DNA from: CAZQFV01 sp964592645
Lineage (GTDB): Bacteria; Chloroflexota; Chloroflexia; DTKN01
Length of the DNA stretch: 64,000 nt
Direction of reading: 5' to 3'
NCBI GenBank assembly: GCA_964592645.1
Contig: CAZQFV010000020.1
Location: 17,629-81,628 of the forward strand
Shown: piece by piece, positions 53,401-61,005 of the stretch
Layout: every line of letters begins with the position of its first letter
Position numbering within the stretch: the first letter of the stretch is position 1
The notes under the pieces: generated by a model
What the model saw: only the letters and a program-made list of their open reading frames with translations
Told to the model about the DNA's origin: nothing
Databases searched by the model: none
Translations under genes and position numbers: made by a program

Positions 53401-56400
53401 GGTGGCCGGCGTGCCGCTGCGCGTGGGCGCTCCCTCCCTGGAGTTCTACGACGGCCGGCCCGGCCTGCGCCTGGAGGGGGCCTCCTTCTGCCTGCCCGCG
53501 GAGTGGGGCGGGCTGTGCGCCCCGGCCCAGGCCGGCGGTGTCTCCATGCTGATCGACGACGGCGGACTCAAGATCGGCGGCGGGCTCAAGATCGGCTTCC
53601 CCGACATCAAGGTGGGCAACCAACTCAACCTCTCCGGGCTGAGCGGCGAGTTCAAAGCGGTGCCCGGCGGGTACGAGATCACCCTGGGCGGCGAGTTCGG
53701 CCTGCCCAAGTTCAAGCCCGGCGGGGCCGGCGGGTGCGGCATCTCGGCCTCGGTCACCGTCTATGTCGGCGCGGCCGGCGAGTTGGTGATGGAGATACGC
53801 ACCGGCCCTCCCACGACGGACGCCGTCCACCTGCGCGAGATCGGCGTCGGCCTGCAGTGCGACGTGGGCATCCCCATCGACAACACCGGGTTGGCGCTGA
53901 CGGGGGTGGAGGGCACCGTCACCCTGCGGCCCGACAGCCAGTCGGTCAGCCTGACGTTGACCGTCACTTCCATCGCCAGAGTTCCCGGTTTGGGGCTCGC
54001 GCTCATCCGTGGCGATGGCACCGCCATGCTGAGTTGGGAACCATACTGGGGATTGGACCTGGAGACCGTCGTCCGCCTGCTGGAGATATTTCAAGTTTCC
54101 CGGACCTACATTGGCGTGAGGGCCAACGGCTTCTCCTTCACTGCCCACATCACCAGCCTCTATGTGAACGGCGACCTGCGCATCGATGCCTGGACCGACT
54201 GGGCCCGCCTGCACCTGGCCGGCCGCGGCGGCGTGGATGTCGGCTTTCGCGAGGGCTCGATCTACTATGGCTGCATCGACATGGGATTGTTCGATGTCTG
54301 CATCAGCATTCCCCCGTTCAACATGTACGCGCGCATGGGCGCCGAGTTCGGCGAGTTCACCAACCGTCAGTGGGGCGTCAAGGGATATGTCGAGGTATTG
54401 GGCAAGCGCTACGGCATCTACGTGGACGCGCGCCCCAGCCTGCACGTCGGGGGGGTGGACCAGTACCAGTTGGTGACGCCGCCGCAGATCCTGGCCGCGC
54501 TGGCCCAGTGGCGGGCCGCAGGGGGCGGGCAGACCGACCTATCCAGGCAGGAGGATCGGACAGGCGACATCTACGCCACCGCCGCGGACCGGGTGGTGCT
54601 GCGCGTGCCGGTGAATATGGAGCCGCCCGCGATTGCCCCATCGGGGCAAATAACCACGCCGGTCGAACTGGAGACGCAGAAGGATACCCTCTTTGCCCTG
54701 TCCTCATCCGAACTCCTGACGATGACCTTGCGGGCGCCGGACGGCACCCTCATCACCCCGCAGAACTACGACCAGCCGCCGGTCTTTCCGACCTACACCG
54801 TCCAATACACCCAGGTCGCCTACTACCAGGTCGAGACGGCGGGGGAGTACACCGTCAGCGCAGAACCGCACCTGCGCTTCGTGCAGGCGGCCAGCCATCC
54901 CGCCTGGCAGGAGGTGGACCTGAGCCTGGACGGCGTGCTGCTCTTTGCCAACCAGCGTCTGGACACGCCCTCCCCGCTCTACGTTCCCATCTACGCCGGC
55001 GAGCACATCCTCTCCGTCGTCCCATCCGGCGGCGGGACGGAGATCACCGCCACCTTCCGCGCCGACTTCCAGGCCCATTACACGGCGCTCCTTTCCGGCG
55101 ACGGCGCCACGCCCGACCTGACCGTGCTGGCCGACGACCACGCCGCGCCTTCCCCGGGCACATCTCGCCTGCGCTTCGTCCACAGCGCGCCGTACGGCAG
55201 CCCGGTCGATGTGTTTTTCGATGGGTTGCCGGTGCTGGACAACGGCACCTACTTGAGCCGGAGCGCCTATCTGGAGTTCGCCCCCGGCGAGGTGTTGGTG
55301 GAGATACGGGATGCCGTCAGTGGGGAGGATATTGCCCCGCCCCAGGTCGTGGTCCTGACCGGCGGCGAGGTCCACAGCCTCTTCGATACCATCCATCCGC
55401 TGGAGTCCTACTCGCTGGCCTGGAGCCCGTTCCTCGACCGGAGTTACATCGAACGCTTCTACACGCAGTTCATCGTCTCCCACGCGCCGACCGGCACGTG
55501 GGAGGTTGCCCTGGAGGGCAACCTGGACACCGCCCTGCCCATGTTCGCCGCGCTGGGGGTGGCCAACCCGCCGGTGTGGTGGTATGTAGAAGCCCAGGCC
55601 ACGGACCCGTTCCACCCCGAACTGCAATGGCAGCTTTGGTCGGACTATCTGCCGACGCGGGTCGAAATCTATGCCAACCCCGGCGAGTACCAGGACCCTG
55701 CCTGGGTCTACCAGGGCTACCGCGTCGCCGAACTGGAGCTGACGGACCCACGGGACGTATCCGGCAACCCCTTCACCTACACGGTGGACCTTTCGGGGCT
55801 GGCATCCGGCGACTATACCCTGTGGGTGCGGGCCGAGGACGGCGTCAATCCGCCGGCCTCGGACTATGCCCTCACCGGCCCCTACGGCGACGTGGCCGTG
55901 TTCCACATCGACCAGTCCGCTACCTTCCCCATCTCCTGGACGCCGGCCATCACCGCCGAGGTCAGTAGCGCCCAGGCGCGCCTCTTCCTGGAATGGGAAG
56001 GGCTGGCCCACCCCGATGTGGACTCGTACAGCCTCTACGTCAGCAACCAGCCGCTCAGCCCGACGCTGCAGGTCGCCGGGCTTTCCGCCTTCCGCCGGAC
56101 GGATGCCGAAGGCCGGCCCTTTGGACCGATCCTGGTGAACGCCAGCGTCAGCAACCTGGTGCCGGGCAACACCTATTACTACTCGGTGGAGGCGCAGGAC
56201 AGCGAAAGCGGCCGGAGCGTGCGCAGCCCGGAGGCGGCCATCGCCATCGCCGGCGGCGACTTTCGCCTGCACACGCCTTCCTTGCAGTACCTGGCCGCGC
56301 CCGGCACCCAGGTGCGTTTCCCGCTCTCCCTGGAGGTGCTGGAGCCGCTGTTCTATCCCAACGTCGGCCTGAGCATCGACGGGTCGGGCACGCCCCCGGG

Positions 56401-57004
56401 GATGCGCGTCTGGTTCGATTCGCCCTGGGGCGGTGACTCCTACCTGACGGCGACGGCCGCCGTCACCGTGGTCGTTGACCTGCTCGATACCGTCGCCGAC
56501 GGCATCTACCCGGTTACCTTTGTCGGCGCCAACGGGGATGTCACCCACGATCATACCGTCTATATCCTGGTCAACCCCGCGCCGACCGACCTGCAGATCG
56601 GGGGCCGCTACGAACTGGGCGCGCCCATCCAGGTCACCTTCTCCATCACCGTGACCAACCTGGGGCCGGCGCGCGGCGACGGCGCGACGGTTCTGATTTC
56701 CTTCCCGCCCGAGGTCGGCCACGCCAGTTGGAGATGCGCCGGCACGGGGGAGGTGACCTGCGGCAGCGGTACGGGCGATGTCGTGGACGCGATCGGCAAC
56801 TTGGCGGTGGGTGACCTGGCCACCTATGTCATCACCGCTACCTACATGCCCTATCGTCCTTTCCATGTAACGGCCGAGGTCTTTTGGTTGGGGCCCGACA
56901 CCGACCTGAGCAACAATAGCGTGACGCTGGTGCGTCCGGTCTCGGTCGTCCTGCCGTTTATCTACCGCAATTATTCTGCTGGAGCGCTGACGTCGAGACG
57001 GTGA
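50402..57004 (+). CDS. Giant secreted multi-domain protein, 2,200 aa
   Basis: The protein has a signal peptide (1-27), a CSLREA-type domain (CDANECTLREAINAA near 103) leading into a right-handed beta-helix (about 115-450), a GEVED domain (ends GEVEDYIVQIV near 615), a cadherin-like VLANDFDP segment near 640, beta-rich central regions of unknown type (about 950-1400), two DUF4397-like domains (LRFVQAASHPAWQEVDLSLDG near 1500; LRFVHSAPYGSPVDVFFDG near 1600), fibronectin-like segments and a DUF11-like domain (TNLGPARGDGATVLIS near 2085). It ends VVLPFIYRNYSAG with a basic tail. It is likely a surface or released adhesive/structural protein. GGAGG precedes the start at 50402; an earlier ATG (50366) would lengthen the signal peptide. 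Confidence 0.85.
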   Translation: MKTPMLSLCALLVLLVQLLGSVPATAAQPGTSALSPARPAAIAYTAAAPPAAGDDADAPVGWHAPWPPAETLYTGPIAPAAGPRLPVQATWTVNSTNDPGDGTCDANECTLREAINAAAGGDTVVFDPSLAGATITLTNDYLYIYGDLTIDASTLDDKVTVSGNNASMVFYHPFTTALVLKNLRIRDGFGDAGWGGCVYSYGNLTLEDAELVHCVTTGNTGGAIWGRGSTTLIRTRIAGSSSSTYGGGVYAEGSLLRVAECTFEDNRSAYGAALQSTAATSTITGSAFFGNVSSGNGTVLIQTGAITNSTFSGNQGNASVLSTQSGDNLTMWNVTVADNDGYGLANLLGTLHVIHTIIAHNTPGNCYLPTDMSTDIKNLDSDGTCGVEYSNLDPLLGPLEDNGGETWTRALLTGSPAIDAGDNAYCPATDQRGVERPKDGDDNGVAVCDIGAFELSNELDYGDAPSPYPTLKGENGARHFLRTGYHLGALIDIDPDGFPSANADGDDNDGLDDEDGVAFLTPLRTNDLAVVEVALSHAGYLHAWLDFNADGDWADAGEKFIPGLYRPAGTQRFTFTVPLEAQLGDTYARFRFTSRPKMSYNGIAIDGEVEDYIVQIVRGRPAARADTASLDENGSILLDVLANDFDPHGTVALQAVGPAQRGATAPESGRIRYTPVPDYNGSDAFSYVIVNDIGLTQTARVALLIRNVNSTPRDVQILDPQPLIATCDAANRCTLPAGTPVGTLRAVDPDPGDSHTFGLVDSSDFQIGGVALYTRVPIVFSGNTSIIQRTALVRATDAGNLYVDKSFAFYILGDRVTGGPKGILLGNNRVGENLPAGTPVGTLTAQEDTPHPPYTYSLVSGEGGNDNARFQIVGDQLQVAVPLDFERKELNKVRVRTLNGQGQFKDAVFVIQVLDDPSEPPAIPPYCYGDNIDLIDSGDVQMGVINVVPANVSLQGCDIAGELVVSIPGWSGSGIDFQGHVNRRNQLTAQAGQIAPLAMQVAGVPLRVGAPSLEFYDGRPGLRLEGASFCLPAEWGGLCAPAQAGGVSMLIDDGGLKIGGGLKIGFPDIKVGNQLNLSGLSGEFKAVPGGYEITLGGEFGLPKFKPGGAGGCGISASVTVYVGAAGELVMEIRTGPPTTDAVHLREIGVGLQCDVGIPIDNTGLALTGVEGTVTLRPDSQSVSLTLTVTSIARVPGLGLALIRGDGTAMLSWEPYWGLDLETVVRLLEIFQVSRTYIGVRANGFSFTAHITSLYVNGDLRIDAWTDWARLHLAGRGGVDVGFREGSIYYGCIDMGLFDVCISIPPFNMYARMGAEFGEFTNRQWGVKGYVEVLGKRYGIYVDARPSLHVGGVDQYQLVTPPQILAALAQWRAAGGGQTDLSRQEDRTGDIYATAADRVVLRVPVNMEPPAIAPSGQITTPVELETQKDTLFALSSSELLTMTLRAPDGTLITPQNYDQPPVFPTYTVQYTQVAYYQVETAGEYTVSAEPHLRFVQAASHPAWQEVDLSLDGVLLFANQRLDTPSPLYVPIYAGEHILSVVPSGGGTEITATFRADFQAHYTALLSGDGATPDLTVLADDHAAPSPGTSRLRFVHSAPYGSPVDVFFDGLPVLDNGTYLSRSAYLEFAPGEVLVEIRDAVSGEDIAPPQVVVLTGGEVHSLFDTIHPLESYSLAWSPFLDRSYIERFYTQFIVSHAPTGTWEVALEGNLDTALPMFAALGVANPPVWWYVEAQATDPFHPELQWQLWSDYLPTRVEIYANPGEYQDPAWVYQGYRVAELELTDPRDVSGNPFTYTVDLSGLASGDYTLWVRAEDGVNPPASDYALTGPYGDVAVFHIDQSATFPISWTPAITAEVSSAQARLFLEWEGLAHPDVDSYSLYVSNQPLSPTLQVAGLSAFRRTDAEGRPFGPILVNASVSNLVPGNTYYYSVEAQDSESGRSVRSPEAAIAIAGGDFRLHTPSLQYLAAPGTQVRFPLSLEVLEPLFYPNVGLSIDGSGTPPGMRVWFDSPWGGDSYLTATAAVTVVVDLLDTVADGIYPVTFVGANGDVTHDHTVYILVNPAPTDLQIGGRYELGAPIQVTFSITVTNLGPARGDGATVLISFPPEVGHASWRCAGTGEVTCGSGTGDVVDAIGNLAVGDLATYVITATYMPYRPFHVTAEVFWLGPDTDLSNNSVTLVRPVSVVLPFIYRNYSAGALTSRR

Positions 57005-57068
57005 TCCGGGAAATCGGGTCTCGATGCACAATCGGACGCCGGATGTTCCTGGCGTAACGAGGCGGCCT

Positions 57069-59324
57069 ATGGCCACACGGCCGGCAGGCAACATGCGACC
57101 CGCGACAGGAGGCAGAGCCGGGCCGGCACGATCTTGGCAGACCTTGCTGGTCGCCATCCTGCTCCTGGCCCTGGCCCTGCGCCTGTGGCTGTGGAGCCGG
57201 CCGGCCCATCCCCTGGCCAACGACGAGACCGAGTACTTTCGTGTCGGCATGGACCTGGCTCAGGGGCGCGGGTTCGTCTTCTACGACACCTACCGCTGGC
57301 TGCGCGCGCCGCTCTACCCGCTCTTCCTGGGCCTTTTCTTTTGGCTGGGGCAGGGCCACGCCCGCCTGGCGACGCTGGTCCAGGTCCTGCTGAGCACGGC
57401 CACGGTCTATGGATTCCACCTTCTAGGGCGCCGCCTGTTTGGCCCGGAGGCCGGACCTCGGGCCGGCCTGGTGGCGGCCTTGCTCTCGGCCCTGCTCCTG
57501 CCCTTGGCCACCTTTCCCTCCCTCTTCATGGCCGAGACCCTCTTCACCTTTCTCCTGGTGGCCTTTTTCCTGCTCCTTTTGCAGGTGCCCCTGGCAGCGC
57601 CGCGAGGCCGCTGGCGTTGGGCGGCAGCGGCCGGCCTGCTTTTGGGCCTCTGCGCCCTGACGCGGGCCGTGGCCCTGGCCTTTCTCCCCCTGGCGGCGAC
57701 ATGGCTGCTCGTGGTGCTATGGCGACAAGGGCGGGCGCAGGACTCTCCTCCATCAGGGAACCCGGCCCCCGGTCCCCCTGCTGCGCGCCATGCCGGCCGG
57801 ACCGACGGTGCGCCGCCGTGTCTGCCCCCCTGGAAGGCCCTGCTCCTTCCCCTGCTCCTGGGCGTGACCGCCCTGGCCGCCATCGCTCCCTGGACCGTGC
57901 GCAACGCCGTGGTCTACCGGCGCTTTATCCCCCTGGACACGGGCGGCGCCTATAGCCTATGGGCCTTTTACGAGCCGCACCAGGACCTGGACGAGATCAA
58001 CCGCACCTTGGAGGCCATCCCCAACCCCGCCGACCGCCAGGCCTATGCCGTGAGCCAGTGGCGGCAGCGGCTGCGCGAGGAGCCGGCCCTCCTCCTGCGG
58101 CACCTCGCCGAGACGTTTCCCTACCTGCTGCGGATCAAGCCTATCGAGGACCGCTTCCTGCCGCTGCCGTACCGCGAGCCCGAACCGCTCTACTTCCTCC
58201 TGGCGCTGCTGCTCGACGACGGCCTCTACGCCCTGATCGCCGTGGCCTCGCTGGCCGCGCTGGTCCTTGCCCCGGCCGGCCGGGGCAAGACCTTGGCCCT
58301 GCTCTGGATCCTCTACAATATCGGCGTCATGGCTGTCCTGCACGCCGAGGCCCGCTACCGGCAGTTGCTCTTCCCGGCGCTGATCCCCCTGGCCGCGCTG
58401 GCCTTGGTGCAGGGGCGCACCTGGGCGTGCGCCGCCTGGGCCCAAGGTTCTCGGCTTCTGGGGCGCGCCCTGCGGTTGGCCCTCCTGGCTCTCCTCCTGG
58501 CCGGCTGGACCTACTGCTTCGTCGCCTACTCCCCCTGGGATTGGGCCGCGCTCAACGTCCACCGCGGCTTCTACCAGGCCCTGGGGAGGGCCAACTGGCT
58601 GCTGGGCCGTGGGGAGGCCGCCGTGGCCGCCTACTCGCGAGCGCTGGAGGTGGATGGGGGCACCCCCGACCCCTACTATGACCTGGGCTGGGCCCTGGAG
58701 CGCCTCGGCCGGCCGGAGGAGGCCGAACGGGCCTATCGCTGGTGCTGGGGCATTCGCAGCAACTATCTCCCCTGCAGCACCGCCCTGGGCAACATCCTGC
58801 GCCAGCAGGGCCGGGAGGAAGAGGCCCGTACGGCCTTTCGCGGGCGCTATGTGGAGGAGTCGGCCGTCGTCGCCTGGGCCTGGGAGAACCTGGCGGTCCC
58901 GCCGGCCGCGCAATTGGACCTGGGAAACGGGCTGGATTACGGCTACGTGGCCGGGGTCCACGCCGCCGAGGAAGGGGGCGGGGTCTCCTTTCGCTGGACG
59001 ACGGCCCAGGCCCGCCTGCGGCTGTTCCCGGCGCAAGCGGGTACCGCGCGCCTGCAACTGCGCCTGGCCGCGCCCCGCCTGGGGGAGGCCCCGCCGGCCG
59101 CCGTCGAGGTTTGGCTGGGGGGGCGGCGGATCGGCCGCTGGACGGCCGGGCCGCAATGGGGCACCTACGAGACGGATCCTTTCACCGTGCCGGCCGGCCG
59201 GCCCATGGAGTTCGGCCTGCGCAGCACGGTTTTCGTCCCCCGGCTGGTCGAGCCGGCCTCCGCCGACACCCGGGCCCTGGGCGTCCAGGTCGATTGGATC
59301 GCCATCGGGGAGCCCTCTCCCTAA
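57069..59324 (+). CDS. GT-C (family 39-like) membrane glycosyltransferase with TPR and C-terminal beta domain
   Basis: The protein of about 751 residues has an N-terminal membrane segment, the GT-C loop motif ANDETEYFRVG near residue 48, and around ten more membrane segments to about 490. TPR-like repeats follow (AYSRALEVDGGTPDPYYDLGW) and then a beta-rich carbohydrate-binding-like domain (about 600-750). It probably transfers a sugar from a polyprenyl-phosphate donor onto an exported acceptor. ATG at 57069 is chosen because GAGG lies upstream; 57024 and 57093 are alternatives in the same frame. It follows the giant secreted protein directly, which could be its acceptor (inference). Confidence 0.82.
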   Translation: MATRPAGNMRPATGGRAGPARSWQTLLVAILLLALALRLWLWSRPAHPLANDETEYFRVGMDLAQGRGFVFYDTYRWLRAPLYPLFLGLFFWLGQGHARLATLVQVLLSTATVYGFHLLGRRLFGPEAGPRAGLVAALLSALLLPLATFPSLFMAETLFTFLLVAFFLLLLQVPLAAPRGRWRWAAAAGLLLGLCALTRAVALAFLPLAATWLLVVLWRQGRAQDSPPSGNPAPGPPAARHAGRTDGAPPCLPPWKALLLPLLLGVTALAAIAPWTVRNAVVYRRFIPLDTGGAYSLWAFYEPHQDLDEINRTLEAIPNPADRQAYAVSQWRQRLREEPALLLRHLAETFPYLLRIKPIEDRFLPLPYREPEPLYFLLALLLDDGLYALIAVASLAALVLAPAGRGKTLALLWILYNIGVMAVLHAEARYRQLLFPALIPLAALALVQGRTWACAAWAQGSRLLGRALRLALLALLLAGWTYCFVAYSPWDWAALNVHRGFYQALGRANWLLGRGEAAVAAYSRALEVDGGTPDPYYDLGWALERLGRPEEAERAYRWCWGIRSNYLPCSTALGNILRQQGREEEARTAFRGRYVEESAVVAWAWENLAVPPAAQLDLGNGLDYGYVAGVHAAEEGGGVSFRWTTAQARLRLFPAQAGTARLQLRLAAPRLGEAPPAAVEVWLGGRRIGRWTAGPQWGTYETDPFTVPAGRPMEFGLRSTVFVPRLVEPASADTRALGVQVDWIAIGEPSP

Positions 59325-59343
59325 AGTATGTGACGGGGCTCAC

Positions 59344-59371
59344 TTGCACGGGTTACAGTTCCATGTATAAT
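59344..59371 (+). promoter_or_regulatory. Intergenic promoter (possible small RNA)
   Basis: Plus strand: -35 TTGCAC (59344-59349), 16-base spacer, perfect -10 TATAAT (59366-59371). The only thing between its start (about 59378) and the terminator at 59395-59455 is about 80 bases without an ORF. Confidence 0.6.
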
Positions 59372-59377
59372 AGGGTC

Positions 59378-59455
59378 ACTCCCTTCCCCTAGTGCCCCTG
59401 GCGGATGGCCTGCCCAAGCAGGGGGGGCATCCAGACCGCCAGGGGGAGTTTTTTC
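59378..59455 (+). ncRNA. Candidate small RNA of about 78 nt
   Basis: The stretch begins at the predicted start of the 59344-59371 promoter and ends in the T-run of the two-stem hairpin at 59395-59455. No ribosome site or ORF is visible. It could be an independent small RNA, or only the terminator of the glycosyltransferase gene with a chance promoter. The start was set 7 bases after the -10. Confidence 0.4.
59395..59455 (+). terminator. Two-stem Rho-independent terminator
   Basis: The outer stem CCCCTGGCGG (59395-59404) pairs with CCGCCAGGGG (59436-59445); an inner stem uses GGATG with CATCC (59428-59432) and C/G-rich bases. TTTTTT follows at about 59449-59454. It lies 70 bases after the glycosyltransferase stop. 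Confidence 0.8.
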
Positions 59456-59495
59456 TCCAGCCGTTGCGTCCCGGTCTTTTTTCCCGTGGGCTTAT

Positions 59496-59524
59496 TTGAC
59501 AGCACCATTCGGCCGTGGTACAAT
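59496..59524 (+). promoter_or_regulatory. Promoter for initiator tRNA
   Basis: Plus strand: perfect -35 TTGACA (59496-59501), 17-base spacer, -10 TACAAT (59519-59524). The tRNA begins 11 bases after the -10. Confidence 0.85.
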
Positions 59525-59534
59525 AGCAAAACGA

Positions 59535-59606
59535 CGCGGGGTGGAGCAGTGGCAGCTCGTCGGGCTCATAACCCGGAGGTCGGCGGTTCGAATCCGCCCC
59601 CCGCAA
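59535..59606 (+). tRNA. Initiator tRNA-fMet (CAT)
   Basis: The cloverleaf is complete: acceptor CGCGGGG/CCCCGCA with a C1-A72 mismatch, D arm GAGC/GCTC with a short 7-base loop, anticodon arm TCGGG-CTCATAA-CCCGG with CAT and three G-C pairs next to the loop, T arm GGCGG-TTCGAAT-CCGCC, discriminator A. The C-A mismatch and the GGG/CCC anticodon pairs identify initiator tRNA. CCA is not encoded (CTA follows), so it needs RNase Z and CCA addition; an RNase Z gene lies 413 bases downstream. Confidence 0.95.
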
Positions 59607-59645
59607 CTACTGATCGACGAGGGATTTCCATGCTTGCTGTTTGAC

Positions 59646-59678
59646 GGGGCTTCGCTTGGCGGGCGAAGCCCCCTTTTT
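59646..59678 (+). terminator. Terminator after the tRNA
   Basis: GGGGCTTCGC (59646-59655) pairs with GCGAAGCCCC (59663-59672) around a 7-base loop, followed by CTTTTT. It ends the tRNA transcript 40 bases after the tRNA 3' end. Confidence 0.9.
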
Positions 59679-59692
59679 GCCCGGGCCGCGGT

Positions 59693-59995
59693 ATGAAGGA
59701 ACTCCACTGGATCGGGGAAGATTCGTTTGCCGTTTGGATCAAGCCGCGCGCCTCGCGCAACCAGGTGGTCGGGATCCGCGAGGGTGCCCTGCACGTGGCG
59801 CTGGCCGCCCCGCCGGTGGAGGGCAAGGCCAATGAGTCCCTGGTGCGTTTCCTGGCCGACCTGCTGGGAGTGCGCCAGCGGCAGGTGGAGATCGTGTCCG
59901 GCGAACACAGCCGCAGCAAGGTGGTGCGTATCACCGGCCTGGCCGCGGCAGAGCTGCGCGCGCGGTTGGCCGGCCTGTTGCCGGGTCAGGGCTGA
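59693..59995 (+). CDS. DUF167/YggU family protein
   Basis: The 100-residue protein matches the YggU/DUF167 family: FAVWIKPRASRNQVVGI near residue 10, LHVALAAPPVEGKANESLVRFLADLLGV near residue 30, and IVSGEHSRSKVVRI near residue 65. The function is not established. The ATG lies 15 bases after the terminator T-run with no clear ribosome site. The gene is 24 bases upstream of the RNase Z gene. Confidence 0.9.
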   Translation: MKELHWIGEDSFAVWIKPRASRNQVVGIREGALHVALAAPPVEGKANESLVRFLADLLGVRQRQVEIVSGEHSRSKVVRITGLAAAELRARLAGLLPGQG

Positions 59996-60019
59996 TCGCC
60001 GGCGAATAGGAAACGCCCC

Positions 60020-60937
60020 ATGTTTGAGCTGGTCTTTCTCGGCACCGCCGCTTCCGCACCGACGGTAGAGCGCAACCTGTCGGCGGCGGTGCTGCTGCAC
60101 CGCGAACGTCGGTTCCTGATCGACTGCGGCGAGGGCACCCAGCGCCAGATCATGCGCAGCGGCCTGGGTTTCAAGCGCCTGGACATGATCCTGCTCACCC
60201 ACGGCCACCTCGACCACATCCTCGGTCTGGGGGGCATTGCCGCCACGATGGCCCGCTGGGGCAACCTCTCCCAGTTCACCATCTACGGGGGACGCTGGGC
60301 CCTGGAACGTGTCCAGGCCCTGATGAGCGTCGTCCTGCGCGGCGACGAGGTGGACCTGGAGGTGCGCTACGTCCCGCTGCAGCCGGGGATCATCCTGGAC
60401 GAGGAGCACCTGCGGGTCAGCGCGGTGCCGGTTAGCCATCGTGGGCCGGGCAACTTTGGCTTCGTCTTCGAGGAGCCGGACCGCCGGCCTTTCCTGGCAG
60501 ACCGGGCTGCTGCCCTGGGGGTGCCCGCGGGCCCCGAACGACGCCTCCTGGTCCAGGGACTGCCGGTGGCCCTGCCCGGCGGCCGGACCGTATACCCCGA
60601 CGAGGTGCTCGGTCCGACCCAGCGGGGGACCAAGCTGGTCTATGTGGGCGATGCCGCCCGCGTGGACAACCTCCTGGAAACCGTCCGGGAGGCCGACGCC
60701 CTGGTTATCGAGGCCACCTACCTGGCCGAGGATGTCGATCTGGCTCGCCAGTTCGGGCACCTCACGGCCCGCGAGGCGGCCCAACTGGCCCAGCAGGCCG
60801 GCGTCGGCCAGCTCTACCTGACCCATGTCTCCCAGCGCTACTCCGCCGCGGCCATCCTGGAGGAGGCCCGCGCCGTTTTCCCTGCCACAACCTTGGCCAA
60901 CGACCTGGACCGGTTCGAGATCCGCCGGAATGAGTAG
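60020..60937 (+). CDS. rnz: Ribonuclease Z-like metallo-beta-lactamase
   Basis: The 305-residue protein has the RNase Z form: N-terminal FLGTAASAPTVERNLSA, DCGEGTQRQIMRSG, the zinc motif THGHLDHILGL, VSHRGPGNFGFVFEE, YVGDAARVDNL and C-terminal HLTAREAA and LTHVSQRY motifs. RNase Z removes the 3' trailer of tRNAs lacking an encoded CCA. The zinc motif HGHLDH differs from the usual HLHGDH by swapping the spacer residues while retaining the ligands. Confidence 0.9.
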   Translation: MFELVFLGTAASAPTVERNLSAAVLLHRERRFLIDCGEGTQRQIMRSGLGFKRLDMILLTHGHLDHILGLGGIAATMARWGNLSQFTIYGGRWALERVQALMSVVLRGDEVDLEVRYVPLQPGIILDEEHLRVSAVPVSHRGPGNFGFVFEEPDRRPFLADRAAALGVPAGPERRLLVQGLPVALPGGRTVYPDEVLGPTQRGTKLVYVGDAARVDNLLETVREADALVIEATYLAEDVDLARQFGHLTAREAAQLAQQAGVGQLYLTHVSQRYSAAAILEEARAVFPATTLANDLDRFEIRRNE

Positions 60938-60956
60938 GGGCGCGGCTGCGCGCCCC
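60937..60956. terminator. Short hairpin between convergent genes
   Basis: GGGGCGCG and CGCGCCCC with a GCTG loop start at the last base of the RNase Z stop codon. There is no T-run. It may aid termination for both convergent genes. Confidence 0.4.
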
Positions 60957-61005
60957 TGCCCTCGAGCGGGCCCGGCAGCCTCGGCAGGGCTCCGCAGGCC
61001 GGCCG

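Noticed and set aside
51386..54445. Antisense open frame of about 1,000 codons inside the giant secreted protein gene, and a similar one at 54704-57250
   Set aside because: Both are His/Gly/Val/Asp-rich mirror frames caused by high GC at third positions; no start signals or known motifs.
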